Part shown: piece after piece, positions 46,648 through 56,602 of the stretch
Numbering within the stretch: the first letter of the stretch is position 1
Layout: the number at the start of each line of letters is the position of its first letter
Assembly: GCF_010983895.1 (NCBI RefSeq)
Contig: NZ_CP048836.1
Span: 2,790,001-2,854,000, forward strand
DNA length: 64,000 nucleotides
Direction: 5' to 3'
From: Nitrogeniibacter mangrovi
GTDB taxonomy: Bacteria > Pseudomonadota > Gammaproteobacteria > Burkholderiales > Rhodocyclaceae
Position numbers and translations under genes: made by a program
Notes under the pieces: model-generated
Databases searched by the model: none
What the model saw: only the letters and a program-made list of their open reading frames with translations
Told to the model about the DNA's origin: nothing

Positions 46648-47287
46648 CCGGCGCGCCGGTGTCGGTCCCCTCGTCGACAGGCGCCTGCGCCGCGTCATCG
46701 ATCAGCCATGGCGCGACCACCCGCTCGACCTCCTCGATCCCCGTCTTCTTGAGACTCGAGAACAGCTGTACGGACACGGCATCGCCCCACGCCGCCAGCG
46801 CCTTGCGCGTGGCTGCCAGCGTCTTCGCCGCCTCGCTACGCGTCAGTTTGTCCGCCTTGGTCAGCAGCACGTGCACCGGCCGGCCGCTGGGCGCGAACCA
46901 GTCGAGCATCTGTCGGTCGAGCGGCGTCAGCGGACGGCGCGAATCCATGATCAGCACCAACCCGACGAGATTCTCCCGCTCGGTCAGATACTGTTCGAGC
47001 AGGCGCTGCCATTGGCGCCGGATCTTCTCCGGCACCTCGGCGTAGCCGTAGCCGGGCAGATCCACCATCACCCCGCCGCAACGCAGGCGGAAGAAGTTGA
47101 TCAGCTGCGTGCGCCCCGGGGTCTTGGAGACGAAGGCGAGGCGGGTATGCCCGGCGAGGGTATTGATGGCGCTCGATTTGCCGGCATTGGAACGGCCGGC
47201 AAACGCGACCTCGCGGCCGTTGGGCGCCGGCAACCCCTTCGGTTCGGCGATGGAAATCTCGAAGGTGGCGTGTCGAAACAGGGACAT
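46589..47287 (-). CDS. engB: ribosome-biogenesis GTPase EngB/YsxC
   Basis: A 232-residue GTPase needed for 50S ribosome assembly. P-loop GRSNAGKSS at 31-39, switch [10 protein letters not shown], and G4 LTKADK are visible. The last about 30 residues (after the [10 protein letters not shown] region) form a Lys/Gly/Pro-rich tail encoded by the opposite strand of the candidate terminator, so this tail is not typical. It is divergent from cytochrome c4. Confidence 0.95.
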   Translation of the reverse strand: MSLFRHATFEISIAEPKGLPAPNGREVAFAGRSNAGKSSAINTLAGHTRLAFVSKTPGRTQLINFFRLRCGGVMVDLPGYGYAEVPEKIRRQWQRLLEQYLTERENLVGLVLIMDSRRPLTPLDRQMLDWFAPSGRPVHVLLTKADKLTRSEAAKTLAATRKALAAWGDAVSVQLFSSLKKTGIEEVERVVAPWLIDDAAQAPVDEGTDTGAPEKKKAPGQRGEKPGVEGPT

Positions 47288-47410
47288 GGGAGCAATGGAT
47301 GGCGCGCAGAGAAAAAAGGGCCGGGTGTTGCGTCGCGCAAACCGGCCGTACTGTTATAGAATAGCAGGATTGTCAAAAATTCGACCACGGCTTCCGAGGA
47401 CATTCTGATC

Positions 47411-48043
47411 ATGCTGAAGCGCTCCCTTTTGATTTCCCTGCTGCTCACTGCGGGCAGTGTCCACGCCCAGGACGAGGCCGCCGCGCCCGACCTTGCCAAG
47501 GGCAAGCAAGTCGCCGAGACCATCTGTGGCGCCTGCCACAACCCGGACGGCAACAGCCAGCTGCCGGCCAACCCGAAGCTGGCGGGCCAGATCCCGGAAT
47601 ACATCAACAAACAGCTGCATGACTTCAAGGGTGCCAACGGCCAGCCGCCGGCACGCGTCAACGCGACCATGAACGCCATGGTGGCCGCCCTCAGCGAAGC
47701 CGACATGAAGAACGTGGCCTACTACTTCGCCAGCCAGACGCTGAAGCCGGAAGCGGCCACCAACGACAAGCTCGTCGAAATGGGCCAGCGCCTGTGGCGT
47801 GCCGGCGACGCCTCCAAGGGCCTGCCGGCCTGTGCCGGCTGCCACGGTCCGGCCGGTGCCGGCCTGCCGGCCCAGTTTCCGCGCCTTGGCGGGCAGTACG
47901 CCAGCTACCTGGAAACCCAGCTCAAGGCCTTCCAGGCCGAGGAGCGGGCCAACGACCCGGCCAGCATGATGCGGGCGATCGCACTCAAGATGACCGACAA
48001 GGAAATCAAGGCCGTCACCGACTACGCGGCCGGCCTGCGCTGA
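47411..48043 (+). CDS. cytochrome c4 (diheme periplasmic)
   Basis: A 210-residue protein with a signal peptide (about 1-19) and two class I heme domains. The first heme site is CGACH at 39-43 and the second CAGCH at 141-145. Each half has conserved Met-ligand regions (MNAMVAALSEADM and MMRAIALKMTDKEI). Cytochrome c4 shuttles electrons from complex III to terminal oxidases such as cbb3. A strong terminator follows. Confidence 0.95.
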   Translation: MLKRSLLISLLLTAGSVHAQDEAAAPDLAKGKQVAETICGACHNPDGNSQLPANPKLAGQIPEYINKQLHDFKGANGQPPARVNATMNAMVAALSEADMKNVAYYFASQTLKPEAATNDKLVEMGQRLWRAGDASKGLPACAGCHGPAGAGLPAQFPRLGGQYASYLETQLKAFQAEERANDPASMMRAIALKMTDKEIKAVTDYAAGLR

Positions 48044-48067
48044 TCCGGCCGAATCGGCCCGACAAGA

Positions 48068-48100
48068 AACGGGGTGGCGAATGCCACCCCGTTTTTTTTT
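48068..48100 (+). terminator. rho-independent terminator after cytochrome c4
   Basis: AACGGGGTGGC / GAAT / GCCACCCCGTT gives a perfect 11-bp stem followed by a run of nine T including the stem end. This is the strongest terminator in the window. Confidence 0.93.
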
Positions 48101-48130
48101 GGCTCCACCCGGGCAGCTGCTCGCCGAGGC

Positions 48131-48165
48131 GCGGCGCGGCGCGGCGCGGCGCGGCGCGGCGCGGC
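48131..48165. repeat. pentanucleotide repeat (GCGGC)7
   Basis: Seven exact tandem GCGGC units, preceded by a near-copy (GAGGC) and followed by GC. It lies between the cytochrome c4 terminator and the stop codon of the DUF455 gene (minus strand). Copy number may change by slippage, and because the unit is five bases a shift would alter the frame if read through, but the current stop precedes it. Confidence 0.95.
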
Positions 48166-48170
48166 GCAAA

Positions 48171-48977
48171 TCATCGCCGGCGCGGCCTCTCGAGCCGATC
48201 GAGTTCCTGCTCCGAGAAGCCCGCCCGCCGGCGCGCCGGGCGATTCAATGGCGGGCGCGGCCAGGGGGCATCGAAGGCGTCGATCAGCGCCCGGTACTGC
48301 GCTTCGGGCTCCAGGCCGCGCTGCGCACAGAAATGGCGGAACCAGCGATCCCCCAAAGCGACATGACCGATCTCGTCGCGCAGGATGATGTCGAGCACGG
48401 CCAGCGTCCGGGTATCGCCCGACCTGCGCAGCCGGGCCATGATCGGCGGCGTGGCATCCAGCCCCCGCGCCTCGAGCACCCGCGGCACCAGCGCCATGCG
48501 CGCCAACGGGTCGTGCGCGGTCTTCACCGTCATCTCCCACAAGCCGTTGTGCGCGGGAAAGTCGCCGTAGGCCGCCCCCGCCGCCGCCAGGCAGTCGCAA
48601 ACGAGACCGAAGTGGCGGGCCTCCTCGGCGGCGACGTCCACCCAGCCGGTGTAGAAATCCTCGGGCAGGTCGCGAAAGCGATAAACACAGTCGAGCGCCA
48701 GATTGATGGCGTTGAACTCGATGTGGGCAATGGCATGCAGCAAGGCCGCATGCCCGTTTTCGGCCGACGGGCGACGATCGGGCACTGCGGCCGGATCGAT
48801 CAGCACCGGCCGTGGCGGCCGGCCCGGCTCGCCGATCGGCAACGGCGCCTCGTCGGGGCAGGGTCCCAGACGCCCCGCGTCCGCATCCGCCTTGAGCGCG
48901 GCCACCAGGGCGCATTTGTGCGCCGGATCACAGGCCTGCAGCGCCGCGCGGGCCGCCGCGTGAATCGATGCGCCCAC
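48171..48977 (-). CDS. DUF455 ferritin-like protein
   Basis: A 268-residue all-helical protein of the DUF455 family. The diiron-type ligands are suggested by LLHAIAHIEFNAINLALD, VAAEEARHFGLVCDCLA and LRDEIGHVALGDRWF (Glu/His pairs). The function is unknown; relatives include MiaE-type tRNA hydroxylases by fold. The GTG at 48977 is the only reasonable start. The C-terminus (RRRAGFSEQELDRLERPRRR) is basic and ends just before the GCGGC repeat. Confidence 0.85.
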   Translation of the reverse strand: MGASIHAAARAALQACDPAHKCALVAALKADADAGRLGPCPDEAPLPIGEPGRPPRPVLIDPAAVPDRRPSAENGHAALLHAIAHIEFNAINLALDCVYRFRDLPEDFYTGWVDVAAEEARHFGLVCDCLAAAGAAYGDFPAHNGLWEMTVKTAHDPLARMALVPRVLEARGLDATPPIMARLRRSGDTRTLAVLDIILRDEIGHVALGDRWFRHFCAQRGLEPEAQYRALIDAFDAPWPRPPLNRPARRRAGFSEQELDRLERPRRR

Positions 48978-48984
48978 CGGCCGG

Positions 48985-50340
48985 TCAGCGCATCCCGGGC
49001 AGCATGCCCTTCATGCCGCGCATCATCTTGGCCATGCCGCCCTTGGAGAACTGTTTCATGACCTTCTGGGTCTGCTCGAACTGCTTGAGCAGCCGATTGA
49101 CCTCCTGGACCGGCACCCCCGCGCCGGCGGCGATGCGGCGCTTGCGCGAGGCCTTGAGGATGCCCGGATTGGCCCGTTCTGCCGGCGTCATGGAGTTGAT
49201 GATCCCCTCGACACGGCCGACCATCTTCTCTTCGACCCCGCCCTGCAGCTGTCCGGCCGCCTGGGCGAACTGGGCCGGCATCTTGTCCATGAGGGCGCCG
49301 ATGCCGCCCATCTTGCGCATCTGGCCGATCTGATCCTTGAAATCGTTCAGGTCGAAGCCCTTGCCGCTCTTGAGCTTCTTCGCAAAAGCCTTGGCCTGCT
49401 CTTCGTCGACATTGCGGCGCGCTTCATCGACCAGACCGAGAATGTCGCCCATGCCGAGGATGCGCGAGGCCATCCGGTCCGGATGGAACTCTTCGAGACC
49501 GTCGAGCTTTTCGGCCACCCCGGCGAATTTGAGCGGCTTGCCGGTGACATGACGCACGGACAGGGCCGCGCCACCACGCGCGTCACCGTCCAGCTTGGTG
49601 AGCACCACCCCAGTCAGCGGCAGAGCCTCGTTGAAGGCCTGGGCGGTGTTGACCGCGTCCTGGCCGAGCATGGCATCGACGACGAAGAGCGTCTCGACCG
49701 GATCGACCGCGGCATGCAGGGCCTGGATCTCCTCCATCATGGCGGTATCGATGGCCAGACGACCGGCGGTATCGACCAGCAGCACGTCGATGAAGTGCTT
49801 GCGAGCATAGTCGACCGCGGCCCGCGCGATATCGACGGGTTTCTGCGAGACCTCCGAGGGGAAGAACTCGACGCCCGCCTGGGCCGCCACGGTCTTGAGC
49901 TGCTCAATGGCGGCCGGCCGATACACGTCGGTGGAGACCACGAGCACCTTCTTCTTCTGGCGCTCGCGCAGCATCTTGGCAAGCTTGCCGGTGGTGGTGG
50001 TCTTGCCGGCGCCCTGCAGGCCGGCCATGAGCACGATGGCCGGCGGAGTCACCGCCAGATTCAGGCCTTCGTGCTGCCCACCCATCAGGGTCCGCAGCTC
50101 GTCGTGCACCACGCCGACGAGTGCCTGGCCGGGTGTCAGCGAGCCGATCACTTCCTGGCCGACGGCCTTTTCGCGGACCCGGCTCACGAATTCCTTGACT
50201 ACCGGCAGCGCCACGTCCGCCTCGAGCAGGGCCATCCGGACCTCGCGCATGGCATCCTTGATGTTGTCTTCGGTCAGGCGCGCCTGACCCCGGATGGTTT
50301 TGACGACCTTGGTCAGTCGTTGCGTCAGATTGTCCAGCAT
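48985..50340 (-). CDS. ffh: signal recognition particle protein
   Basis: A 451-residue GTPase that binds 4.5S RNA and signal peptides for cotranslational targeting. The N domain covers about 1-95, the G domain has the P-loop GLQGAGKTT at 107-115 with VDTAGRL and TKLDGDARGG, and the C-terminal M domain is Met-rich (SKGGMAKMMRGMKGMLPGMR). ATG at 50340 gives the standard start. The gene ends 7 bp before the DUF455 gene. Confidence 0.98.
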   Translation of the reverse strand: MLDNLTQRLTKVVKTIRGQARLTEDNIKDAMREVRMALLEADVALPVVKEFVSRVREKAVGQEVIGSLTPGQALVGVVHDELRTLMGGQHEGLNLAVTPPAIVLMAGLQGAGKTTTTGKLAKMLRERQKKKVLVVSTDVYRPAAIEQLKTVAAQAGVEFFPSEVSQKPVDIARAAVDYARKHFIDVLLVDTAGRLAIDTAMMEEIQALHAAVDPVETLFVVDAMLGQDAVNTAQAFNEALPLTGVVLTKLDGDARGGAALSVRHVTGKPLKFAGVAEKLDGLEEFHPDRMASRILGMGDILGLVDEARRNVDEEQAKAFAKKLKSGKGFDLNDFKDQIGQMRKMGGIGALMDKMPAQFAQAAGQLQGGVEEKMVGRVEGIINSMTPAERANPGILKASRKRRIAAGAGVPVQEVNRLLKQFEQTQKVMKQFSKGGMAKMMRGMKGMLPGMR

Positions 50341-50378
50341 GATTGGTTCGAAAATCGGCCTTGGAGTAAACTCGTCGA

Positions 50379-51206
50379 ATGCCCTCGATTCTACTGCATC
50401 TGGTGCCTGCCTCCATGTACGCCGCACTTGGCGTGCACTTCTGGCGTTCCCGCTGGCAAGCGGCGGGCGAAGTGCCCCGTCGCGGCCTGTCCGCCTGGGA
50501 GCGCGCGGCGCTGCTGATGGCCCTGCTGGCCCACGGCGCGGTGCTGCACCGGGAACTGTTTCCTGGCTCCGGCATGCATTTCGGCTTCGGCACCGCTCTG
50601 TCGCTGATGGTGTGGCTGGCCGTGGTGTTCTACTGGATCGAGAACTTCTTCTCCCGGCTCGACGGGCTGCAGACCTTCGTGATGCCCGCCGCGGCGGTGT
50701 GCGCCTTCCTGCCCGGGCTGTTTCCGCCGCCACATCTGCTGGCCCAGGCCGGTTCGCCGGCCTTCCGGGCCCACTTCATCGTCGCCATGCTCGCCTACAG
50801 CCTGTTCACGCTGGCGACCCTGCACGCGATCCTGATGTCGATCGCGGAAAAACGCCTGCACCATGCGCGCCTGTCGGCGGTGTTCGCCAGCCTTCCGCCA
50901 CTATTGACGATGGAGCGGCTGCTGTTCCGCCTGATCCGTATCGCCTTCGTCCTCCTGACCCTGACCCTGATCTCCGGCGTCATGTTCTCCGAAGCGCTCT
51001 TCGGCAAGGCCTTTCAGGTGGATCACAAGACCGTCTTCGCGTTCATCTCGTGGCTGTTGTTCGGTGCTCTGCTGATGGGCCGTCGGCTGTGGGGCTGGCG
51101 CGGCAAGATGGCCCAACGCTGGACCATGGCCGGATTCGTGGCGCTCATGCTGGCCTATGTCGGTAGCCGCTTCGTGCTCGAGGTGCTCCTGCATCGCCCC
51201 GTGTGA
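50379..51206 (+). CDS. CcsA/YpjD-like inner-membrane protein
   Basis: A 275-residue protein with about eight hydrophobic helices of the cytochrome c assembly (CcsA/CcmC) superfamily. Conserved segments are FGTALSLMVWLAVVFYWIEN (WxxxVxYW-type), MLAYSLFTLATLHA and FQVDHKTVFAFISW. It is related to E. coli YpjD and may take part in cytochrome or cation-homeostasis functions. It is divergent from ffh and precedes a CorB-like gene, as ypjD precedes yfjD in E. coli. Confidence 0.9.
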   Translation: MPSILLHLVPASMYAALGVHFWRSRWQAAGEVPRRGLSAWERAALLMALLAHGAVLHRELFPGSGMHFGFGTALSLMVWLAVVFYWIENFFSRLDGLQTFVMPAAAVCAFLPGLFPPPHLLAQAGSPAFRAHFIVAMLAYSLFTLATLHAILMSIAEKRLHHARLSAVFASLPPLLTMERLLFRLIRIAFVLLTLTLISGVMFSEALFGKAFQVDHKTVFAFISWLLFGALLMGRRLWGWRGKMAQRWTMAGFVALMLAYVGSRFVLEVLLHRPV

Positions 51207-51280
51207 AGCCTCATCCGCCGATTGACAAGCGCATGAGGCATCGGAATACTCGAAACCGTCGAGATTTGTGCTGATTCCCC

Positions 51281-52549
51281 GTGCCTGACCCTGCCTTGGC
51301 CATGCAACTGGCCGCCCTGGCCTTGCTGCTGGTGTTTTCCGGTCTGTTTTCCATGTCGGAAACCACCATGATGGCCGCCAATCGCTATCGACTGCGCTCG
51401 ATGGCATCCAACGGACACCATGGCGCCCAGCTGGCTCTGGATCTGCTCGGCCAGACCGAAAAGCTCCTCGGCGTCATCCTGTTGTTCAACAACCTGATCA
51501 ACGCCGCCGCCGCGACGCTGGTGAGCGTCATCACGATCCAGCTGTTCGGCAATGAACGCTGGGCCCTCGGGGTCGGCACCCTGCTGGTCACCTTCCTGAT
51601 CCTGGTCTTCTCCGAGATCACCCCCAAGGTCATCGGCGCGCGCTATGCCGACCGCCTCGCGGTGATGTACGCCTTTCCGCTGGCCTTCCTGCTGCGGGTC
51701 ACCTACTTCGCGATCTGGTTCGTCAATCTTTTCGTCGAGCTGATCCTGCGCGTCATTCGCCTGCATCCGGGCAAGGGCGACGCGTCGGACGCGCTGTCCA
51801 CCGAGGAACTGCGCGCCATGGTGCTCGAGGCCGGGCACGTGATCCCGCACAAGCACCGCTCCATCCTGCTCAACATGTTCGAACTCGAGGACATCACCGT
51901 CGAGGATGTGATGACCCCGCGCGGCGCCATCGAGGGCATCGATCTGTCCGACCCCATCGAGGAGATCGCCCAGCAACTGGCCACCAGCTACCACACCCGC
52001 CTGCTGGTGTTCGACGGCGAGAACGACGACGTCGTCGGCATTCTCCATCTGCGCCGCCTGCTGGGCCATTCGATCGACAGCGACCTGACCCACGAGGCAC
52101 TGCACGAGATGGTAGTGGCGCCCTACTTCGTACCGGCGGAAACCCCCGTCTATTCGCAGCTGCAGTTCTTCCAGGAAAACCGGCAGCGCATGGGGCTGGT
52201 GGTGGACGAATACGGCGAGCTGCTCGGGCTGGTGACCATCGATGACATCATCGAAGAGATGGTCGGCAAGTTCACCACCAGCTCGCCGGACAACACGGAC
52301 ACGCTGAGCTGGCATGAAGACGGCAGCGTTCTCGTCGACGGCGGCCACAACCTCAGAGACCTCAACCGGAAATTGGGCCTCAACCTTCCGACCGATGGGC
52401 CGAAAACATTAAATGGGTTGATTGTGGAATATCTTCAGGATATTCCCGAGACCGGCTTGTCCATGCGCATCGCCAGTGTCCCGATCGAGGTCGTCCAGAC
52501 CCAGGACCGCCTGGTGAAGACCGCGCGGCTGTTCAAGCCAAAGGAATAA
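51281..52549 (+). CDS. CorB/HlyC-CorC family membrane protein (YfjD-like)
   Basis: A 422-residue protein: CNNM/DUF21 membrane domain (about 5-190, with SGLFSMSETTMMAANRYR), a CBS pair (about 205-325, DITVEDVMTPRGAIEGID and RMGLVVDEYGELLGLVTIDD) and a C-terminal CorC/HlyC domain (about 340-415). Such proteins are linked to Mg2+/Co2+ transport. GTG at 51281 is the start. The pairing with the upstream CcsA-like gene matches E. coli ypjD-yfjD. Confidence 0.92.
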   Translation: MPDPALAMQLAALALLLVFSGLFSMSETTMMAANRYRLRSMASNGHHGAQLALDLLGQTEKLLGVILLFNNLINAAAATLVSVITIQLFGNERWALGVGTLLVTFLILVFSEITPKVIGARYADRLAVMYAFPLAFLLRVTYFAIWFVNLFVELILRVIRLHPGKGDASDALSTEELRAMVLEAGHVIPHKHRSILLNMFELEDITVEDVMTPRGAIEGIDLSDPIEEIAQQLATSYHTRLLVFDGENDDVVGILHLRRLLGHSIDSDLTHEALHEMVVAPYFVPAETPVYSQLQFFQENRQRMGLVVDEYGELLGLVTIDDIIEEMVGKFTTSSPDNTDTLSWHEDGSVLVDGGHNLRDLNRKLGLNLPTDGPKTLNGLIVEYLQDIPETGLSMRIASVPIEVVQTQDRLVKTARLFKPKE

Positions 52550-52649
52550 TTGCCAACTAAACAGTGCCTTGCACTCAATGCTTTACAAGCCACTTGAAGC
52601 AATGCACCATGATATGTCGGTTCGATATCGGACCTGAACAGACAAGGAT

Positions 52650-54368
52650 ATGGCCGCGAATCCGCAAATTGCGCTGTCCGGGCTCGCCCGGGCGCTGATC
52701 CAGCAGAACCGCATCTCGGAAGCGGACGCGGTCGCGTGCACCACCGAAAACAAGGACAAGACCAACGGCTTCGTCCTCGAGGCGGCCAAACGCGGCCTCA
52801 TGAGCGAGCATGAGGTCGCCCGCTTCGCCGCCGACACCTTCGGCTACCCGCTCCTCGACATCGGCGCGCTGGATCCGCAGACGATCCTGCAGGACGCCAT
52901 CGACCGCAAACTCATCGGCAAACACCACGTCCTGCCCATCGGCAAGCGCGGCAATCGCATCACGGTCGCCCTGGCCGACCCCACGAACCTGAGGGCCCTG
53001 GACGAGATCCGCTTCCAGAGCGGCCTGTCGGTCGACGCCGTGGTGGTCGAGGCGAGCAAGCTCGAGGCGGTCATCAACCGCCAGAGCGAGTCCACGTCAG
53101 AGACGCTCGACGCACTGACCGGCGACGACTTCGACATGGACCTGCTCGATCAGGAATCGCCGGGCGACAAGGACGGCGGCGAGGATGTCCAGGCCGAGGT
53201 GGACGACGCGCCGGTGGTCCGTTTCATCCAGAAAGTGCTCGTGGACGCCATCAACGAAGGCGCCTCCGACATCCACTTCGAGCCCTATGAAAAGTATTAC
53301 CGGATCCGCTTTCGTACCGACGGCGCCCTGCGTGAAATCGCCCAGCCACCGCTGATCCTGCGTGAAAAGATCGCCGCGCGCATCAAGGTGATCTCGCGCC
53401 TGGACATCTCCGAGAAGCGGGTCCCCCAGGACGGGCGCATGAAGCTGGTGCTGTCCAAGAACAAGGCCATCGACTTCCGGGTCTCCACCCTGCCGACGCT
53501 GCATGGCGAGAAGATCGTGATGCGGATTCTCGATCCGTCGTCGGCCATGCTGGGCATCGACGCCCTCGGCTACGATCCGGATCAGAAGCAGGCCCTGCTC
53601 GAGGCCATCGAGCGCCCCTACGGCATGATTCTGGTCACCGGCCCGACCGGTAGCGGCAAGACCGTGTCGCTCTACACCTGCCTGAACCTGCTCAACAAGG
53701 GCGACTCGAACATTTCGACCGCCGAAGACCCGGCCGAAATCAACCTGCCCGGCATCAACCAGGTCAATGTGAACGAGAAGGCGGGCCTGACCTTCTCCAC
53801 GGCGCTGCGCGCCTTCCTTCGCCAGGATCCCGACATCATCATGGTGGGCGAGATCCGCGATCTGGAGACCGCGGAGATTTCGATCAAGGCCGCGCAGACC
53901 GGTCACCTAGTCCTGTCGACGCTGCATACCAACGACGCCCCGACGACGCTCGAGCGCCTGCGCAACATGGGGGTCGCGCCGTTCAACATCGCCTCGTCAG
54001 TCATCCTCATCACGGCGCAGCGACTGGCCCGCCGCCTGTGCAAGTGCAAGGAACCCATGGACATTCCCCACGACGCGCTGGTCGAGGCGGGTTTTTCCGA
54101 GGACGATCTGGACGGCAGCTGGCGCCCGATGGGCCCGAAGGGCTGCGACCTGTGCAAGGGCTCCGGCTACAAGGGACGGGTGGGCATCTACCAGGTCATG
54201 CCGATTTCCGAAGAGATTCAGCGCATCATCATGAACAACGGCAATTCCATGGACATTGCCGCCCAGGCCGAACTGGAAGGGGTCTCCGATCTGCGCCGCT
54301 CCGGGCTGCGCAAAGTGAAGGCTGGCATCACCTCGCTATCCGAAGTGCTGGCCACCACCAACGATTAA
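52650..54368 (+). CDS. pilB: type IV pilus assembly ATPase PilB
   Basis: A 572-residue hexameric ATPase that powers pilus extension. An N-terminal GspE-like domain is followed by the ATPase domain with Walker A GPTGSGKT at 331-338, an Asp-box and Walker B MVGEIRDLETAE. A tetracysteine zinc site is present (CKCKE and CDLCKGSGYKGRVG). It heads a pilB-pilC-pilD cluster. The ribosome site (ACAAGGAT) is adequate. Confidence 0.97.
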   Translation: MAANPQIALSGLARALIQQNRISEADAVACTTENKDKTNGFVLEAAKRGLMSEHEVARFAADTFGYPLLDIGALDPQTILQDAIDRKLIGKHHVLPIGKRGNRITVALADPTNLRALDEIRFQSGLSVDAVVVEASKLEAVINRQSESTSETLDALTGDDFDMDLLDQESPGDKDGGEDVQAEVDDAPVVRFIQKVLVDAINEGASDIHFEPYEKYYRIRFRTDGALREIAQPPLILREKIAARIKVISRLDISEKRVPQDGRMKLVLSKNKAIDFRVSTLPTLHGEKIVMRILDPSSAMLGIDALGYDPDQKQALLEAIERPYGMILVTGPTGSGKTVSLYTCLNLLNKGDSNISTAEDPAEINLPGINQVNVNEKAGLTFSTALRAFLRQDPDIIMVGEIRDLETAEISIKAAQTGHLVLSTLHTNDAPTTLERLRNMGVAPFNIASSVILITAQRLARRLCKCKEPMDIPHDALVEAGFSEDDLDGSWRPMGPKGCDLCKGSGYKGRVGIYQVMPISEEIQRIIMNNGNSMDIAAQAELEGVSDLRRSGLRKVKAGITSLSEVLATTND

Positions 54369-54386
54369 TTCAAGGCAGACAAGACC

Positions 54387-55622
54387 ATGGCTACCGCGAC
54401 CCGCACCGCTCGCCGCCCCGCAACCACTGTCAAGGAAGCGCTCTACGACTGGGAGGGCAAGGACAAGAAAGGCAAGATCATCCGCGGCGAGATGCGCGCC
54501 GGGGGCGAAGCCGTGGTCCAGGCCACCCTGCGCCGCCAGGGCGTGATGGTGACCAAGGTCAAGAAACGCAAGCTCGCCCGCGGCCGGCGCATCACTGACA
54601 AGGACATCGCCCTGTTCACCCGCCAGATGGCCACCATGATGAAATCCGGTGTCCCACTGCTCCAGGCCTTCGACATCGGCATCAAGGGCGCGGGCAACCC
54701 CTCGCTCGGCCGACTGCTCAACGACATTCGCAGCGACGTGGAAACCGGCGCCAGCCTGTCCCAGGCCTTCCGCAAGCACCCGGTCCATTTCGATGCGCTG
54801 TTCTGCAACCTGGTCGCGGCGGGCGAGCAGGCCGGGATTCTGGACAACCTCCTTGATCGGCTAGCGAGCTACAAAGAAAAGATCCTCGCCATCAAGAGCA
54901 AGATCAAGTCGGCGCTGTTCTATCCAACCGCCGTGGTCGTGGTGGCCGGCATCGTCGTGACCGTGATGATGCTGTTCGTCATTCCGCAGTTCAAGGAGGT
55001 GTTTACCAGTTTTGGTGCAGATCTTCCTGCGCCCACACTACTCGTGATTGCCATGTCGGACTACTTCGTCGCCAACTGGTATATCGTCTTCGGTGGCCTC
55101 GCAGCCATTATTGTAACCCTGTCAATGGCGTACAAACGCAGCGAGAAGGCACAGAACAGCCTGGATCGATTGATCCTGCAGGTCCCGGTCATCGGAGATG
55201 TGATCCGCAAGGCCACCATCGCCCGATGGACGCGCACCTTGTCGACCATGTTCGCCGCCGGCGTCCCCCTGGTCGAAGCCCTGGATTCGGTGGGCGGCGC
55301 CTCGGGCAACCATGTCTACAAGACGGCCACCAAGCAGATCCAGTCCGACGTCAGCACTGGCACGAGCCTTACCGTCGCCATGCAGGGGGCCAAGGTTTTC
55401 CCCACCATGGTGATCCAGATGGTGTCCATCGGCGAGGAGTCGGGCCAGCTCGACAGCATGCTCAGCAAGGTGGCGGATTTCTTCGAGCAGGAGGTCGACG
55501 ATGCGGTCGCCGGGCTTTCCCAGCTGCTCGAACCCATGATCATGGTTTTCCTCGGCACCGTCATCGGCGGTCTGGTGGTCGCCATGTATCTGCCGATCTT
55601 CAAACTCGGCCAGGTCGTCTGA
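54387..55622 (+). CDS. pilC: type IV pilus inner-membrane platform protein PilC
   Basis: A 411-residue GspF/PilC protein with two repeated cytoplasmic helical domains (about 70-190 and 275-395) and three membrane segments (near 180-200, 225-245, 385-405). Typical sequences are FTRQMATMMKSGVPLLQAFDI and VAGEQAGILDNLLDRLASYKE-like text (QAGILDNLLDRLASY). It anchors the PilB motor. It follows pilB by 18 bp. Confidence 0.97.
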   Translation: MATATRTARRPATTVKEALYDWEGKDKKGKIIRGEMRAGGEAVVQATLRRQGVMVTKVKKRKLARGRRITDKDIALFTRQMATMMKSGVPLLQAFDIGIKGAGNPSLGRLLNDIRSDVETGASLSQAFRKHPVHFDALFCNLVAAGEQAGILDNLLDRLASYKEKILAIKSKIKSALFYPTAVVVVAGIVVTVMMLFVIPQFKEVFTSFGADLPAPTLLVIAMSDYFVANWYIVFGGLAAIIVTLSMAYKRSEKAQNSLDRLILQVPVIGDVIRKATIARWTRTLSTMFAAGVPLVEALDSVGGASGNHVYKTATKQIQSDVSTGTSLTVAMQGAKVFPTMVIQMVSIGEESGQLDSMLSKVADFFEQEVDDAVAGLSQLLEPMIMVFLGTVIGGLVVAMYLPIFKLGQVV

Positions 55623-55659
55623 CAACCCCGCCCACAACCCTCGCTTCCGGAACCGCCCC

Positions 55660-56502
55660 TTGCTGGAAAACTCCCTCGCTCTCATCGCCGGGTGCACACT
55701 GCTCGGCCTGTTCGTCGGCAGCTTCCTGAACGTCGTTATTCATCGCCTGCCCCTCATGATGGAGCGCGAGTGGGCGGCTCAGGCGGCCGAATTCCGTGGC
55801 GAAGCGGTCGACGCGGTCGACCGCTTCAATCTGGCGGTGCCGCGTTCGCGCTGCCCGCATTGCGGCACCGCGATCGCCGCCTTCGACAACATCCCGGTGG
55901 TGAGCTTCCTGCTGCTGCGCGGCAAATGCCGGCATTGCGCGGCGCCGATCGGCCGGCGCTACCCTCTGATCGAGGCGCTGTGCGCGACGCTCTCTGGCGC
56001 GGCCGCCTGGCATTTCGCCGACCCCCTGGCCATTGCGGGCGCCCTGTGCCTCATCTGGGCGCTGCTGGCGCTGACCTTCATCGACCTCGACACCCAGCTG
56101 CTGCCGGACAGCATCACCCTGCCACTGGTCTGGCTGGGCCTGATCTTCAACCTGAACACGACCTTCGCCACCCTGCCGGATGCCGTCATCGGCGCCATCG
56201 CCGGCTACCTGAGCCTGTGGCTCGTCTTCCACGCCTTCCGCCTGCTGACCGGCAAGGAAGGCATGGGTTACGGTGACTTCAAGCTCCTGGCGGCGATCGG
56301 CGCCTGGCTAGGCTGGCAGATGCTGCCCCTGACCATCCTGCTCTCTTCCGTCGTCGGCGCGGTGGTCGGCATCGGCCTGATCGTGTTCTCGCGGCACGAC
56401 CGGAACCAACCGATTCCGTTCGGCCCTTATCTGGCCGCAGCGGGGCTCATTGCGCTGTTTTTCGGACAGACGCTCACCGAGCAGTACCTGCAGCACCTTT
56501 AA
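55660..56502 (+). CDS. pilD: prepilin peptidase PilD
   Basis: A 280-residue inner-membrane aspartyl protease that cleaves and N-methylates prepilins. The zinc/structure site has CPHC (C65, C68) and CRHC (C90, C93). Catalytic Asp residues lie in LTFIDLDTQLLPD and GMGYGDFKLLA. Eight hydrophobic helices are present. The likely start is a TTG at 55660, as no ATG or GTG lies near the correct N-terminus. The usual downstream coaE and zapD are absent here. Confidence 0.95.
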   Translation: MLENSLALIAGCTLLGLFVGSFLNVVIHRLPLMMEREWAAQAAEFRGEAVDAVDRFNLAVPRSRCPHCGTAIAAFDNIPVVSFLLLRGKCRHCAAPIGRRYPLIEALCATLSGAAAWHFADPLAIAGALCLIWALLALTFIDLDTQLLPDSITLPLVWLGLIFNLNTTFATLPDAVIGAIAGYLSLWLVFHAFRLLTGKEGMGYGDFKLLAAIGAWLGWQMLPLTILLSSVVGAVVGIGLIVFSRHDRNQPIPFGPYLAAAGLIALFFGQTLTEQYLQHL

Positions 56503-56602
56503 TTCCGCAAAAGCGCTCCAAACTCCTCATTTGCAAGGGGCGTCGGCTTTCGCGCGTATCGCCGATGCGCTAGACTTATGCGCTTGATTTTTGGAGCTTG
56601 TC

